A DNA stretch of 42,758 nt from Alistipes sp. (GTDB lineage Bacteria > Bacteroidota > Bacteroidia > Bacteroidales > Rikenellaceae): positions 1 to 42,758 of the forward strand of contig JAGBWD010000014.1 in assembly GCA_017629985.1 (NCBI GenBank), written 5' to 3'. Shown piece after piece: positions 8,985-17,624 of this stretch. Made by a program: the position numbers and the translations under genes. The notes beneath the pieces are model-generated. The model saw nothing but the letters and a program-made list of their open reading frames with translations. It did not search any database and was not told the origin of the DNA. Within the stretch, counting starts at the first letter, position 1. The number at the start of each line of letters is the position of its first letter.

Positions 8985-10135
8985 AGCTTGGGTGTGTTGT
9001 GGCTCTCGTTAGAGCTAATTATCCACTCCATGAATGGCCCTAGGAGGTCGTATATCCAATACTTCAGAGCTACGCCACGCTCACCAAGCTTGCGTGCTGT
9101 GCGGTGTGATGACCACACTACAACCATGTATCGTAAGGCGATGAGTGCCGCAGCACCTAGCTTAAGCTCCAAAGGTAGTAGCGCAATGGCTATGATGGCA
9201 GTGAGAAGGAAGAGTACCCTGCTGCCGCGCTCGCGACTAATGAACGAGCGAACAGAGAGCGGATAGCTCTTGCGTGTAGCGCCATAGTAGCGTACATACT
9301 CCAGCCACTCACCCCACTTATCGGGGCGCTCCTCCGCGATTACAGAGTGTGGCGACATCACCACAGCAGTTGTCTCGGGAGTTACAATATCCTGAAGATA
9401 GAGGTCGTTGTCGCCAATATCTATGCCGAGGTGGTTGTAGCCACGCGTAGAGTTGTAGAGTCGGCGTGAGAAGCCATAGTTGCCACGTGGGGCGTAGTAT
9501 AACTTGTCTACTACGGCACGCGACATGGCGTTACGCAGGCGATGAAACTCCACCATGCGCATTATGAATGTGCGTAGGTTGCTCTGCTCGAATTGTGGCA
9601 CTGCCGAGCCTAAAACAACCTCACCACGCTCAAAACCCTTGGCCATGAACTCTATCCAATGTTCCGAGCGGGGCATGGCGCCTGTGGTGGTAAATAGCAA
9701 TGAGTCGTATTGTGCCGACTTTATACCAACGTTGAGAGCCTGCTTGGTGGTGATATATATTCTGCCACTTCCCGACATCTTTGTAAGACGCATGTAGGAG
9801 TAGTTGTTGCGGATGTTTTGCAACTCATCGTAATACTCCACATCGTTGCCAATGTATACCACAACTATCTCATAATGATTATATTGCTGGTGTAAAAGCG
9901 CAGGAAGCTCCTGTGTTAAGAACTGCTCATCTTCGCCACGCACAGTAACGATAACAGAGATAGGTGGGTTCTCGCAAATCTTATCTCTATGTCGCATTAG
10001 CTTAAATCTGTAGATGCGATAATAGGCTATGCCATAGTAGTAAATTTGCACAAAGAAAAGTATGATAACAATAGCCGACAAGGCTACTCCTTGCCAGGTG
10101 TAAAACTCGAGTATTTGGTTGAAAAAGTGTGTCAC
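8975..10135 (-). CDS. Membrane glycosyltransferase-like protein, family 2 fold, DxD residues missing
   Basis: An N-terminal membrane helix (about residues 15-37) is followed by a cytoplasmic GT-A domain that begins PPISVIVTVRGEDEQFLTQE. One or two C-terminal membrane helices follow (VLFLLTAIIAIALLPLEL and the next 25 residues), as in many polysaccharide synthases. Where GT2 enzymes usually have a metal-binding DxD-type motif (LLFTDADC.P), this protein reads LLFTTTGAMPRSEHW, so the acidic residues are absent. A later acidic motif, GDNDLYLQDI, is kept at the position of the catalytic ED/DD. The enzyme may have altered activity or none. It is the first gene of the minus-strand run and has a promoter-like element 24 bases upstream of its ATG. 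Confidence 0.8.
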   Translation of the reverse strand: MTHFFNQILEFYTWQGVALSAIVIILFFVQIYYYGIAYYRIYRFKLMRHRDKICENPPISVIVTVRGEDEQFLTQELPALLHQQYNHYEIVVVYIGNDVEYYDELQNIRNNYSYMRLTKMSGSGRIYITTKQALNVGIKSAQYDSLLFTTTGAMPRSEHWIEFMAKGFERGEVVLGSAVPQFEQSNLRTFIMRMVEFHRLRNAMSRAVVDKLYYAPRGNYGFSRRLYNSTRGYNHLGIDIGDNDLYLQDIVTPETTAVVMSPHSVIAEERPDKWGEWLEYVRYYGATRKSYPLSVRSFISRERGSRVLFLLTAIIAIALLPLELKLGAAALIALRYMVVVWSSHRTARKLGERGVALKYWIYDLLGPFMEWIISSNESHNTPKLWR

Positions 10136-10158
10136 GTTTTATAAAATATATAATCGCA

Positions 10159-10166
10159 CAAAGATA
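10159..10166 (-). promoter_or_regulatory. Bacteroidota-type -7 element for the glycosyltransferase/sigma/rsmG run
   Basis: Reverse strand reads TATCTTTG, matching TAnnTTTG, with its 3' end 24 bases before the ATG at 10135. A TTG lies about 23 bases further upstream. It is divergent from the tgt promoter, with about 93 bases between the two elements. Confidence 0.6.
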
Positions 10167-10259
10167 CTAAAAAAAGTGGAATATTTCTCCAACTCCATAC
10201 TTTTATTGCATAAACATTTTTGATGCCTAAAATAGAGGGTGTATTTCAATTATTTTTCC

Positions 10260-10267
10260 TATCTTTG
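10260..10267 (+). promoter_or_regulatory. Bacteroidota-type -7 element for tgt
   Basis: TATCTTTG, matching TAnnTTTG, ends 18 bases before the ATG at 10286. It lies inside the longer open frame that starts at 10220, which argues that the true tgt start is 10286. The -33 region is unclear. Confidence 0.6.
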
Positions 10268-10285
10268 TACGTTATATATACGTTT

Positions 10286-11416
10286 ATGAAATTTACATTG
10301 CAACATACGGCGTCTAGTACAAAGGCGCGTGCGGGAGTTATCGAGACAGATCATGGCAAGATAGAGACTCCTATTTTCATGCCGGTAGGAACTGCGGCGG
10401 CTATGAAGGGTATCTTCCACCGCGACATTGAGAATGAGGCCAAGGCGCAGATAATCTTGGCCAATACGTACCACCTCTATCTACGTCCAGGTATGGATAT
10501 TATTGAGCAGGCGGGTGGCGTTCATCGCTTTTCATCGTGGAACAAGCCTATGCTTACGGATAGCGGTGGTTTTCAGGTGTTTTCATTGGCGGCATGTCGT
10601 AAAATCAAGGAGGATGGATGCCACTTTCAGTCTCACATTGACGGTTCGCGACATATCTTCACCCCCGAGAGTGTCATAGATACGGAGCGTACCATAGGTG
10701 CTGATATCATGATGGCTTTCGATGAGTGTCCTCCAGGTGATGCTCCATACGACTATGCCAAGAAGTCGTTGGCACTCACCGAGCGCTGGCTCGAGAGATG
10801 CTTCAATCGCTATCATCAGACACAGCCAAAGTGGGGTCACTATCAGGCGTTATTCCCCATTGTTCAGGGTGCAGGATATGCTGATTTAAGAGAGAAGGCG
10901 GCACGTAACGTCTTGCAGTACAATGCTGATGGATATGCTATTGGAGGATTGGCTGTGGGTGAGCCTACAGATGTTATGTACTCGATGATAGAGGTGTGTA
11001 ATGCTGTGCTTCCCGAGGATCGTCCTCGCTATTTGATGGGAGTTGGTACACCAGTGAATATTCTCGAAGCCATAGATCGTGGTGTCGATATGTTTGATTG
11101 TGTGATGCCAACGCGTAATGGTCGTAATGGTCAGCTCTTTACCTCGGAGGGAGTTATAAATATCAGAAATAAGAAGTGGGAAAACGACTTCTCGCCAATC
11201 GACCCTAATGGTGTTACGTTTGTCGATCATCAATATACCAAGGCATATCTTCATCACCTTGTAGTATGTAAGGAGATGCTTGCTGCGCAGATAGCTTCGT
11301 TGCATAATACGGCCTTCTACTTGTGGCTTGTTGGAGAGGCTCGCAAGCATATTATATCTGGTGATTTTAAGAGTTGGAAAGAGGAGATGGTGATAAAGCT
11401 ATCTCGTAGATTATAA
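10286..11416 (+). CDS. tgt: Queuine tRNA-ribosyltransferase (tRNA-guanine transglycosylase)
   Basis: Exchanges guanine-34 of GUN-anticodon tRNAs for preQ1 on the way to queuosine. The start at 10286 (MKFTLQHTA, 376 aa) is preferred over 10220, because homology begins here and a promoter element lies between the two. Visible motifs are the DSGGFQVFSL general base (Asp about 92), MAFDECPPGD, GGLAVGEP for substrate binding, and FDCVMPTRNGRNGQLF with the nucleophilic Asp about 271. The C-terminal zinc site known from E. coli (CxCxxC plus His) is not present: the segment reads SPIDPNGVTFVDHQYTKAYL, with only the trailing YLHH kept. I recall other Bacteroidota enzymes lacking these cysteines too. 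The lptF-type gene follows after 20 bases. Confidence 0.95.
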   Translation: MKFTLQHTASSTKARAGVIETDHGKIETPIFMPVGTAAAMKGIFHRDIENEAKAQIILANTYHLYLRPGMDIIEQAGGVHRFSSWNKPMLTDSGGFQVFSLAACRKIKEDGCHFQSHIDGSRHIFTPESVIDTERTIGADIMMAFDECPPGDAPYDYAKKSLALTERWLERCFNRYHQTQPKWGHYQALFPIVQGAGYADLREKAARNVLQYNADGYAIGGLAVGEPTDVMYSMIEVCNAVLPEDRPRYLMGVGTPVNILEAIDRGVDMFDCVMPTRNGRNGQLFTSEGVINIRNKKWENDFSPIDPNGVTFVDHQYTKAYLHHLVVCKEMLAAQIASLHNTAFYLWLVGEARKHIISGDFKSWKEEMVIKLSRRL

Positions 11417-11436
11417 GTAATTTAAAGTATAAAAGC

Positions 11437-12546
11437 GTGAGGTTAATACCATCAATACCAGGTTACAGAACTCTTGATCGTTATATTCTCAAGAAGTTCC
11501 TGATGACATATATTTTTGGTCTATTGATGATGTCTGTCATCATCGTTGTCTTCGACTATGTGGAGCGTGTTGATGACTTTACGGAGTTGCATGCTCCTGT
11601 AGATGCTATCATCTTTGACTATTATATGAACTTCATCCCTCATCTTGTGAACCAGTTTAGTGCGTTGTTTACCTTTATCTCGGTAATCTTCTTCACCTCG
11701 AAGCTGGCTATGCAGACCGAGATTGTTGCGATACTCTCGGGTGGTGTGAGCTTCAGGCGCCTTATGTGGCCATATATGCTTGGCGCAGGTATCATCGCTA
11801 CAGTGAGTCTCTCGTTGAGTTTGTGGATAATCCCCGAGGGTCAGAAGGATAGCGTAGCATTCCAGGCGCAATATTTCAAGGGTAACCAGCTCATAGATTA
11901 CGATGAGCATATCTATAGACAACTCGAACCAGGCACCTATGCCTACATCCGTGGCTACTCACCTGGCACAGGGCGTGTGCCATTCTTTGCCATAGAGCGT
12001 TACGAGGGTTCGGAGATGGTAGAGGTGTTGAATGCCGCGAGTGCAACATTTGAGGAGGAGACAGGACGTTGGACAGCCCCACGATATGTGATATACACAC
12101 GTGGTGAGGATGGCACTATGGGCTATGAGCAGTTTAGAAATCTTGATACACTTATTAATCTAGAGGCTAGGGAGTTAGCAGGTACAAAGGGCCTTGTGAA
12201 AACCCTTACATTCGATGAGCTTAATGATTTCTATGTTCAGCAGCACCATAAGGGCTCTGATGACCTTTTCCTTATCGAGGTGGAGCGTCACACACGCTTC
12301 TCTTACCCCTTCTCAACATTTATCCTGACGCTTATAGGTGTATCTGTGGCATCGCGTAAGGTGCGTGGAGGTATGGGTATGCACATCGGCTTGGGTATCA
12401 CGCTATGCTTCACATATATCATGCTTGGACGAGTCTTCGAGCAGATTGCCCTTGGTGGCACGATGCCTCCATGGCTGGCGGTGTGGATTCCAAATATTGT
12501 CTTTGCGTTCATAGCTATCTACGTTTATATTAAAGCTCCAAAATAG
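11437..12546 (+). CDS. LptF/LptG-family permease (YjgP/YjgQ)
   Basis: Inner-membrane subunit of the LPS exporter, which passes lipopolysaccharide from the LptB ATPase to periplasmic LptC/LptA. There are three N-terminal membrane helices: one after DRYILKKF, one around HLVNQFSALFTFISVIFF and one around LGAGIIATVSLSLSLWII. A periplasmic beta-jellyroll domain follows (about 135-270), then three C-terminal helices beginning near FSYPFSTFILTLIGVSVASR. The VASRKVRGGMGMHIGLG segment is typical of the family. The start is a GTG 20 bases after tgt; the next in-frame ATG would cut into the first helix. No second permease is present in the window; LptC is encoded separately at 23886-24818. Whether it acts as LptF or LptG is uncertain. 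Confidence 0.9.
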   Translation: MRLIPSIPGYRTLDRYILKKFLMTYIFGLLMMSVIIVVFDYVERVDDFTELHAPVDAIIFDYYMNFIPHLVNQFSALFTFISVIFFTSKLAMQTEIVAILSGGVSFRRLMWPYMLGAGIIATVSLSLSLWIIPEGQKDSVAFQAQYFKGNQLIDYDEHIYRQLEPGTYAYIRGYSPGTGRVPFFAIERYEGSEMVEVLNAASATFEEETGRWTAPRYVIYTRGEDGTMGYEQFRNLDTLINLEARELAGTKGLVKTLTFDELNDFYVQQHHKGSDDLFLIEVERHTRFSYPFSTFILTLIGVSVASRKVRGGMGMHIGLGITLCFTYIMLGRVFEQIALGGTMPPWLAVWIPNIVFAFIAIYVYIKAPK

Positions 12547-12548
12547 AC

Positions 12549-14678
12549 ATGCTTACTATTAATGATATATCGGATGCTGTTCGCCGCGGTGAGCGTATCA
12601 CCACCGAGGAGGCAAAAATCTTATGGACGGAGGCTCCTCTATGGCTTCTTGGAGAGCTAGCCTCGGAGCGAAAGCGTCAGGCTAGTGGTGATGCTGTTTA
12701 CTACAACCGCAATGTACACCTGGAGCCTACAAATATATGCCTCTTTAACTGCGAATTTTGCTCGTTTAGGCGCCGTGAGGGGGACCCCGATGCGTGGTAT
12801 ATGTCGCTCGACGAGATTGAGGCTCGTGCCAAGGAGCTGCGCGGTGCAGATATCACCGAGGTACATATCGTAGGTGGCGTACATCCCAAGCACGACCTAG
12901 ACCTATATTGTGCCATGATACGCCGCGTGAAGAGCGCCTTACCACATGTCACCGTAAAGGCATATACGGCAGTGGAGATTTTCTATATGATACGTCATGC
13001 TGGGGTATCCATAGTTGAGGGCCTACGCCGCCTAAAGGAGGCAGGCATGGAGTGTATCCCTGGTGGTGGCGCCGAGATTTTTGATGCCACGCTACGTCAG
13101 AAGATATGTCCCGATAAGTGTAGTGCCGAGGAGTGGCTGGCAGTACACCGTGCGGCACACAACATGGGCATCGCAACAAACTGCACGATGCTCTATGGAC
13201 ATATAGAGACTCTTGAGCAGCGCATAGACCATCTAGACCGCCTGCGTAAGCTGCAGGATGAGGCCCCAGGTTTCGATGCCTTCATACCGTTGAAGTATCA
13301 TAGTCGCAACAACCGTCTGTCGGAGGCTGGGGAGTGTAGTGTGGAGGATGACCTACGCATGATTGCCATGAGTCGTATATTCCTCGATAATATCCCACAT
13401 ATCAAGGCATACTGGGTCTCTTATGGTCGTGCAACAACAGAGATGGCTCTGATGTTTGGTGCAGATGATATAGATGGTACTATTGGTGATACCACCAAGA
13501 TATACTCTATGGCTGGTGGTGTGCCACGCCCCTCTATGAGTGTCGCCGACTTGGAGGCTATGGTTGCTGCCGCGGGGTTCTGCCCCGTAGAGCGAGATTC
13601 GCACTATAACATCGTGGAGCGTGATAGGGATAACTCTGCTGCGGAGGATGTGGTTACAGAGCAGGAGAGAGAGATTCCACAACAAGAGAATGAAGATATT
13701 ATGCAGAAAGATACTAAAAGAGAGACGCCAAGGCGTAAGGCTACACCCAAAAGCAAGGATGGCTTCTTCGCACGAATAAAGAGTTTTTATGGCCGCAGGC
13801 CTATTATTTCGCACATCATACTTATCTGCCTCTTTGGACTATTGCTAATCTTTGGCCTCAATATAGGCCTTAAGCGTGGCACACGTCTAGGAACAGCAAT
13901 CGAGGTGCCTAATATGTTGGGTATGAACGTAGAGGAGGCTCGAAGATTGGCCGATATAGAGGATTTTCGTATCGTTGTCCGCGACTCTATATTTGATGTA
14001 GACCTCCCTGGAGGTACGATTGTCGATCAGCTCCCGCACACCTCTGCCGTGCGCAATGTTATGGTGAAGCCAGGACGTAAGATTTATGTCACTATAAATG
14101 CCTACAATCGCCGTGTTGTAGATATCCCATTTGTTGCAAAGCAGACGTTGCGTCAAGCAATAAACCAGCTGGAGCGTGCCGGGCTTACCGTTGCGGAGAT
14201 TATCTACGAGCCAGATATGACATCTACAGACTATGTCCTTCAGCAGTATGTAGATAATACGGAGATACTACCTACTACGAAGCGTAAGTGTTATGTGGGT
14301 ACGGGTGTTACCCTTGTGGTGAGCTATCGCTATGAGGAGCAGAGAGCCTATGCACCACGCCTTACGGGGTTGTCGCTACAGCAGGCGAAGGGAGCATTGT
14401 GGGATAATGGCCTTAACGTGGCACGTGTAGTCTACGATGATAGCATCGAGGATATCGTATCGCAGCGTAAGGCAAAGGTATATAGCCAATCTCCGAAGCT
14501 CGGAACGGCGATGAGTCGTGGCGAGGAGGTGACTATCTACTTAAGTTGCGATGAGCGACTTATCGACTCTATGAATGTCGTTGCACAGCAGGAGCAAAAG
14601 GCCTTTGAGAAGCAGCACCGTGAGGCGATGGAGGAGCCTGCAGATTCTCTAAATAATGAGACCGAATTTTATGAATAG
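12549..14678 (+). CDS. mqnE: Aminofutalosine synthase (MqnE) fused to a membrane-anchored PASTA-repeat protein
   Basis: Residues 1 to about 362 are a complete radical-SAM MqnE, which makes aminofutalosine from a chorismate-derived enolpyruvyl-benzoate in the futalosine menaquinone route. The 4Fe-4S cysteines are C64, C68 and C71 (NICLFNCEFCSF), with VHIVGGVHP, KAYTAVEI and PGGGAEIF as MqnE-type motifs. After an acidic linker (about 363-400) comes a basic stretch, one membrane helix (about 418-440) and three PASTA-like repeats (about 451-518, 519-595 and 600-676; first repeat EVPNMLGMNVEEARRLAD). The second half matches the stand-alone PASTA protein that I recall upstream of rluD-type genes in Bacteroidota, and an rluD-type gene does follow here. 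The frame is continuous, with no stop or shift. An in-frame ATG at 13701 could start a separate PASTA product. It begins 2 bases after the permease stop. Confidence 0.9.
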   Translation: MLTINDISDAVRRGERITTEEAKILWTEAPLWLLGELASERKRQASGDAVYYNRNVHLEPTNICLFNCEFCSFRRREGDPDAWYMSLDEIEARAKELRGADITEVHIVGGVHPKHDLDLYCAMIRRVKSALPHVTVKAYTAVEIFYMIRHAGVSIVEGLRRLKEAGMECIPGGGAEIFDATLRQKICPDKCSAEEWLAVHRAAHNMGIATNCTMLYGHIETLEQRIDHLDRLRKLQDEAPGFDAFIPLKYHSRNNRLSEAGECSVEDDLRMIAMSRIFLDNIPHIKAYWVSYGRATTEMALMFGADDIDGTIGDTTKIYSMAGGVPRPSMSVADLEAMVAAAGFCPVERDSHYNIVERDRDNSAAEDVVTEQEREIPQQENEDIMQKDTKRETPRRKATPKSKDGFFARIKSFYGRRPIISHIILICLFGLLLIFGLNIGLKRGTRLGTAIEVPNMLGMNVEEARRLADIEDFRIVVRDSIFDVDLPGGTIVDQLPHTSAVRNVMVKPGRKIYVTINAYNRRVVDIPFVAKQTLRQAINQLERAGLTVAEIIYEPDMTSTDYVLQQYVDNTEILPTTKRKCYVGTGVTLVVSYRYEEQRAYAPRLTGLSLQQAKGALWDNGLNVARVVYDDSIEDIVSQRKAKVYSQSPKLGTAMSRGEEVTIYLSCDERLIDSMNVVAQQEQKAFEKQHREAMEEPADSLNNETEFYE

Positions 14679-15768
14679 TAACGAAAAATATATCGAAGAC
14701 GAGCTACTAAATGATGTAGATATCGAGAACCCCGAGGGTGATGGCGAGGGTGATGAGATGTACGAGCATTTTGCCGTGACCGTAGATAAGGGACAGTCGC
14801 AGATGCGTCTTGATAAGTTCCTTACCATACGTCTTGAGAATACCTCACGTAATCGCATACAGACAGCTGCCGATGGTGGTAATATCCTGGTAAATGGTAA
14901 GCCCCAGAAGTCTAGTTATAAGATTAAGCCTCTCGACCAGATATCTATCGTGATGCCATATCCTCGCCGTAAGGAGGAGATTGTGCCAGAGAATATCCCT
15001 TTGGATATTGTCTACGAGGATGATGATATTATTGTGGTAAATAAGGCTGCAGGAATGGTTGTTCACCCTGGCGTAGGCAACCATAGTGGAACACTTGTCC
15101 ACGCCTTGTCGTATCATCTGAAGCACCTCGAGATGTTTAGCGAGGGAAATGCTCGTGCAGGCCTTGTGCATCGTATCGACAAGGATACCTCGGGTTTGCT
15201 TGTAGTGGCGAAAAATGAGAAGGCTCACGCACATCTTGCAAAGCAGTTTTTTGACCATACCATCTATCGCCGCTATGTGGCCCTAGTATGGGGAAATCTT
15301 GCTGATGATGAAGGTACTATCATCGGCCATATAGGTAGAAATCCGAAGGATAGAATGCAGATGTATGTCTTCCCTGATGGTGAGGAGGGTAAGCATGCAG
15401 TGACACACTTCAAGGTTCTCCGCCGTTATAACTATGTTACGCTTGTAGAGTGTCGTCTGGAGACAGGACGTACACATCAGATTCGTGTACACATGTCATG
15501 GCAGGGTCATCCACTCTTCAACGATGAGCGTTATGGTGGCGACCGCATCCTTAAGGGTACTACATTCCAGAAATATAAGCAGTTTATCGAGAACTGCTTT
15601 AAGCTCATTCCACGTCAGGCCCTTCACGCCCGCGCCTTGGGTTTTGTGCATCCCAGCACAGGGGAGTATGTGCAGTTTGAGTCGGAGATGCCCGAAGACT
15701 TGAAGGCTGTACTTCAAAAGTGGGAGGGGTATACCGCCTCCACAGGTCTAGACTTGGATGAGATTTAA
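14671..15768 (+). CDS. RluA/RluD-family 23S rRNA pseudouridine synthase
   Basis: Isomerises uridines in 23S rRNA (E. coli RluD makes 1911, 1915 and 1917); the exact sites here are inferred only. After an acidic N-terminus there is an S4 RNA-binding domain (MRLDKFLTIRLENTSRNRIQ), then the catalytic domain with HRIDKDTSGLLVVAKN, which holds the catalytic Asp. The RTHQIRVHMSWQGHPLFND motif is also present. Two ATGs are possible. The one at 14671 overlaps the previous stop by 8 bases and is preferred; 14656 would add five residues. Length 365 aa is slightly long because of the N-terminal acidic tail. Confidence 0.93.
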   Translation: MNSNEKYIEDELLNDVDIENPEGDGEGDEMYEHFAVTVDKGQSQMRLDKFLTIRLENTSRNRIQTAADGGNILVNGKPQKSSYKIKPLDQISIVMPYPRRKEEIVPENIPLDIVYEDDDIIVVNKAAGMVVHPGVGNHSGTLVHALSYHLKHLEMFSEGNARAGLVHRIDKDTSGLLVVAKNEKAHAHLAKQFFDHTIYRRYVALVWGNLADDEGTIIGHIGRNPKDRMQMYVFPDGEEGKHAVTHFKVLRRYNYVTLVECRLETGRTHQIRVHMSWQGHPLFNDERYGGDRILKGTTFQKYKQFIENCFKLIPRQALHARALGFVHPSTGEYVQFESEMPEDLKAVLQKWEGYTASTGLDLDEI

Positions 15769-15808
15769 TTAGGCATTGCAGATACCATATTTTAATTTTT
15801 ACTATAAT

Positions 15809-17620
15809 ATGTTTCTACCAACAACAATGAAAGAGGTCGAGGCTCGAGGCTGGGATGAGCTAGATGTTATCATCTTCTCGGGCGATGCCTATATCGACCA
15901 TCCTGCCTTTGGCCCTGCAGTCATAGGACGTATCCTCGAGGCAGAGGGTTATCGTGTGGCTATAGTGCCACAGCCAAACTGGCGTGATGACCTTCGTGAT
16001 TTTAAGAAGCTGGGTAAGCCACGTCTCTTCTTTGCTGTTACCGCTGGAGCGATGGACTCCATGGTTAATCACTATACGGCAAACCTTCGCCTGCGTTCCA
16101 ACGATGCCTACACTCCATGTGGAAAGACTGGCTTTCGTCCCGACCGCACGGTAGATACATATACGCAGATTCTTAAGAAACTCTATCCACATACGCCTGT
16201 TGTTGTGGGTGGTATAGAGGCATCGTTGCGCCGTTTGACGCACTACGACTATTGGAGTAATAGCCTGCAGCGCTCTATCCTTGCCACTTCGGGTGCCGAT
16301 TTGCTGATATATGGCATGGGCGATAAGCCTATCCGTGAGGTGGCGAAGGCTATGCGTAATGGCTTTAACATGAAGCTGTTGAGAGGATTAAGGCAGGTGG
16401 GATTCTTGGCGGATAAGGAGTATGTAGAGCGTCTTTATAATAGCAGTAGCCAGGTGTTGAGCAGCTATGAGGAGTGTGTGGCAGATAAGGCGAAGTTTGG
16501 TAAGAACTTCACGGTTATTGAGACGTTGAGTAATATGATGGAGTGTAAAACTACACTCATAGAGGGTGTCGGAGATAAGTATGTTGTCGTCACCCCACCA
16601 CACGAGACCCTCACCACCGAGGAGCTAGACCACTCGTTTGACCTCCCCTATGAGCGTGCGCCACATCCACGATATAAGGGCAAGGGCGATATCCCCGCGT
16701 GGGAGATGATAAAGCACTCTATAAATATCCATAGAGGGTGCTTTGGTGGTTGTGCCTTCTGCACTATCTCTGCGCATCAGGGTAAGTTTATAAACTCTCG
16801 CTCCGAGCGCTCTATCCTCGAGGAGGTGAAGCGTGTTGTTGCGATGCCCGACTTCAAGGGTACTATCTCCGATATTGGCGCTCCCTCGGCAAATATGTAT
16901 GGCATGAGAGGTAGGGATGAGCAGCTATGTAAGAGGTGTAAGCGCCCATCGTGTCTTCATCCGAAGCTATGCCCAAATATGAACAACGACCACTCGCGAC
17001 TCATAGAGCTATACCGCAAGGTGCGTGAGACAAAGGGTGTGAAACGAGCCTTCATAGGTAGTGGTATTCGCTACGACCTATTTGATGACTCTAACTACTT
17101 TGATATAGTTGTTAAGCATCACACCTCGGGACGTCTCAAGGTGGCCCCAGAGCATACAGAGGAGAGCGTGTTGAAGCTTATGCGTAAACCCTCGTTTACG
17201 ATGTTCGAGGATATGCATCGCCGCTTTAAGCAGATATGCCGCCGCGAGGAGCTTAGCTATCAGTTGATACCATATTTCATATCGTCACACCCAGGGTGTA
17301 CGGAGCGCGATATGCAGGCCTTGGCAGATAAGGTACTTGGAAAGTTGCACTTCAACCTCGAGCAGGTGCAGGATCTTACCCCTACGCCAATGACTCTCTC
17401 ATCGGTGATGTTCTATATGGGTGAGAACCCTTATGATAATAAACCACTCTATGTAGCACGCTCACAGGATGATAAGCGCCGACAGAAGAGCTACTTCTTT
17501 GGTGGAGAACTGCCAAAGGATACCCACCATAGCAGGCCATCACAGGGCGATAAGAGAGGAGCGTCACGTAGGGATGATAAACCATATAAGAGGAGTAAAC
17601 GTAGAAATTTTAACAGTTAA
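15809..17620 (+). CDS. ygiQ: YgiQ-family radical SAM protein
   Basis: Large uncharacterised radical-SAM enzyme, widespread in bacteria; its substrate is not established. The 4Fe-4S motif RGCFGGCAFCTI has cysteines at about 311, 315 and 318, preceded by the N-terminal extension typical of YgiQ (FSGDAYIDHPAFGPAVIGRI, VVGGIEASLRRLTHYDYWS). Further signatures are RLKVAPEHTEESVLKLMRKP and PYFISSHPGC, and an extra Cys cluster CKRCKRPSCLHPKLCP. The start at 15809 (603 aa, MFLPTTMKE) is chosen because the frame upstream, from a TTG at 15776, has no homologous look. The C-terminal 40 residues are basic and low in complexity. Confidence 0.93.
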   Translation: MFLPTTMKEVEARGWDELDVIIFSGDAYIDHPAFGPAVIGRILEAEGYRVAIVPQPNWRDDLRDFKKLGKPRLFFAVTAGAMDSMVNHYTANLRLRSNDAYTPCGKTGFRPDRTVDTYTQILKKLYPHTPVVVGGIEASLRRLTHYDYWSNSLQRSILATSGADLLIYGMGDKPIREVAKAMRNGFNMKLLRGLRQVGFLADKEYVERLYNSSSQVLSSYEECVADKAKFGKNFTVIETLSNMMECKTTLIEGVGDKYVVVTPPHETLTTEELDHSFDLPYERAPHPRYKGKGDIPAWEMIKHSINIHRGCFGGCAFCTISAHQGKFINSRSERSILEEVKRVVAMPDFKGTISDIGAPSANMYGMRGRDEQLCKRCKRPSCLHPKLCPNMNNDHSRLIELYRKVRETKGVKRAFIGSGIRYDLFDDSNYFDIVVKHHTSGRLKVAPEHTEESVLKLMRKPSFTMFEDMHRRFKQICRREELSYQLIPYFISSHPGCTERDMQALADKVLGKLHFNLEQVQDLTPTPMTLSSVMFYMGENPYDNKPLYVARSQDDKRRQKSYFFGGELPKDTHHSRPSQGDKRGASRRDDKPYKRSKRRNFNS

Positions 17621-17624
17621 GTAT

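Noticed and set aside
10220-10285. Longer N-terminus of tgt
   Set aside because: A promoter-like element lies inside it and the family N-terminus begins at 10286.
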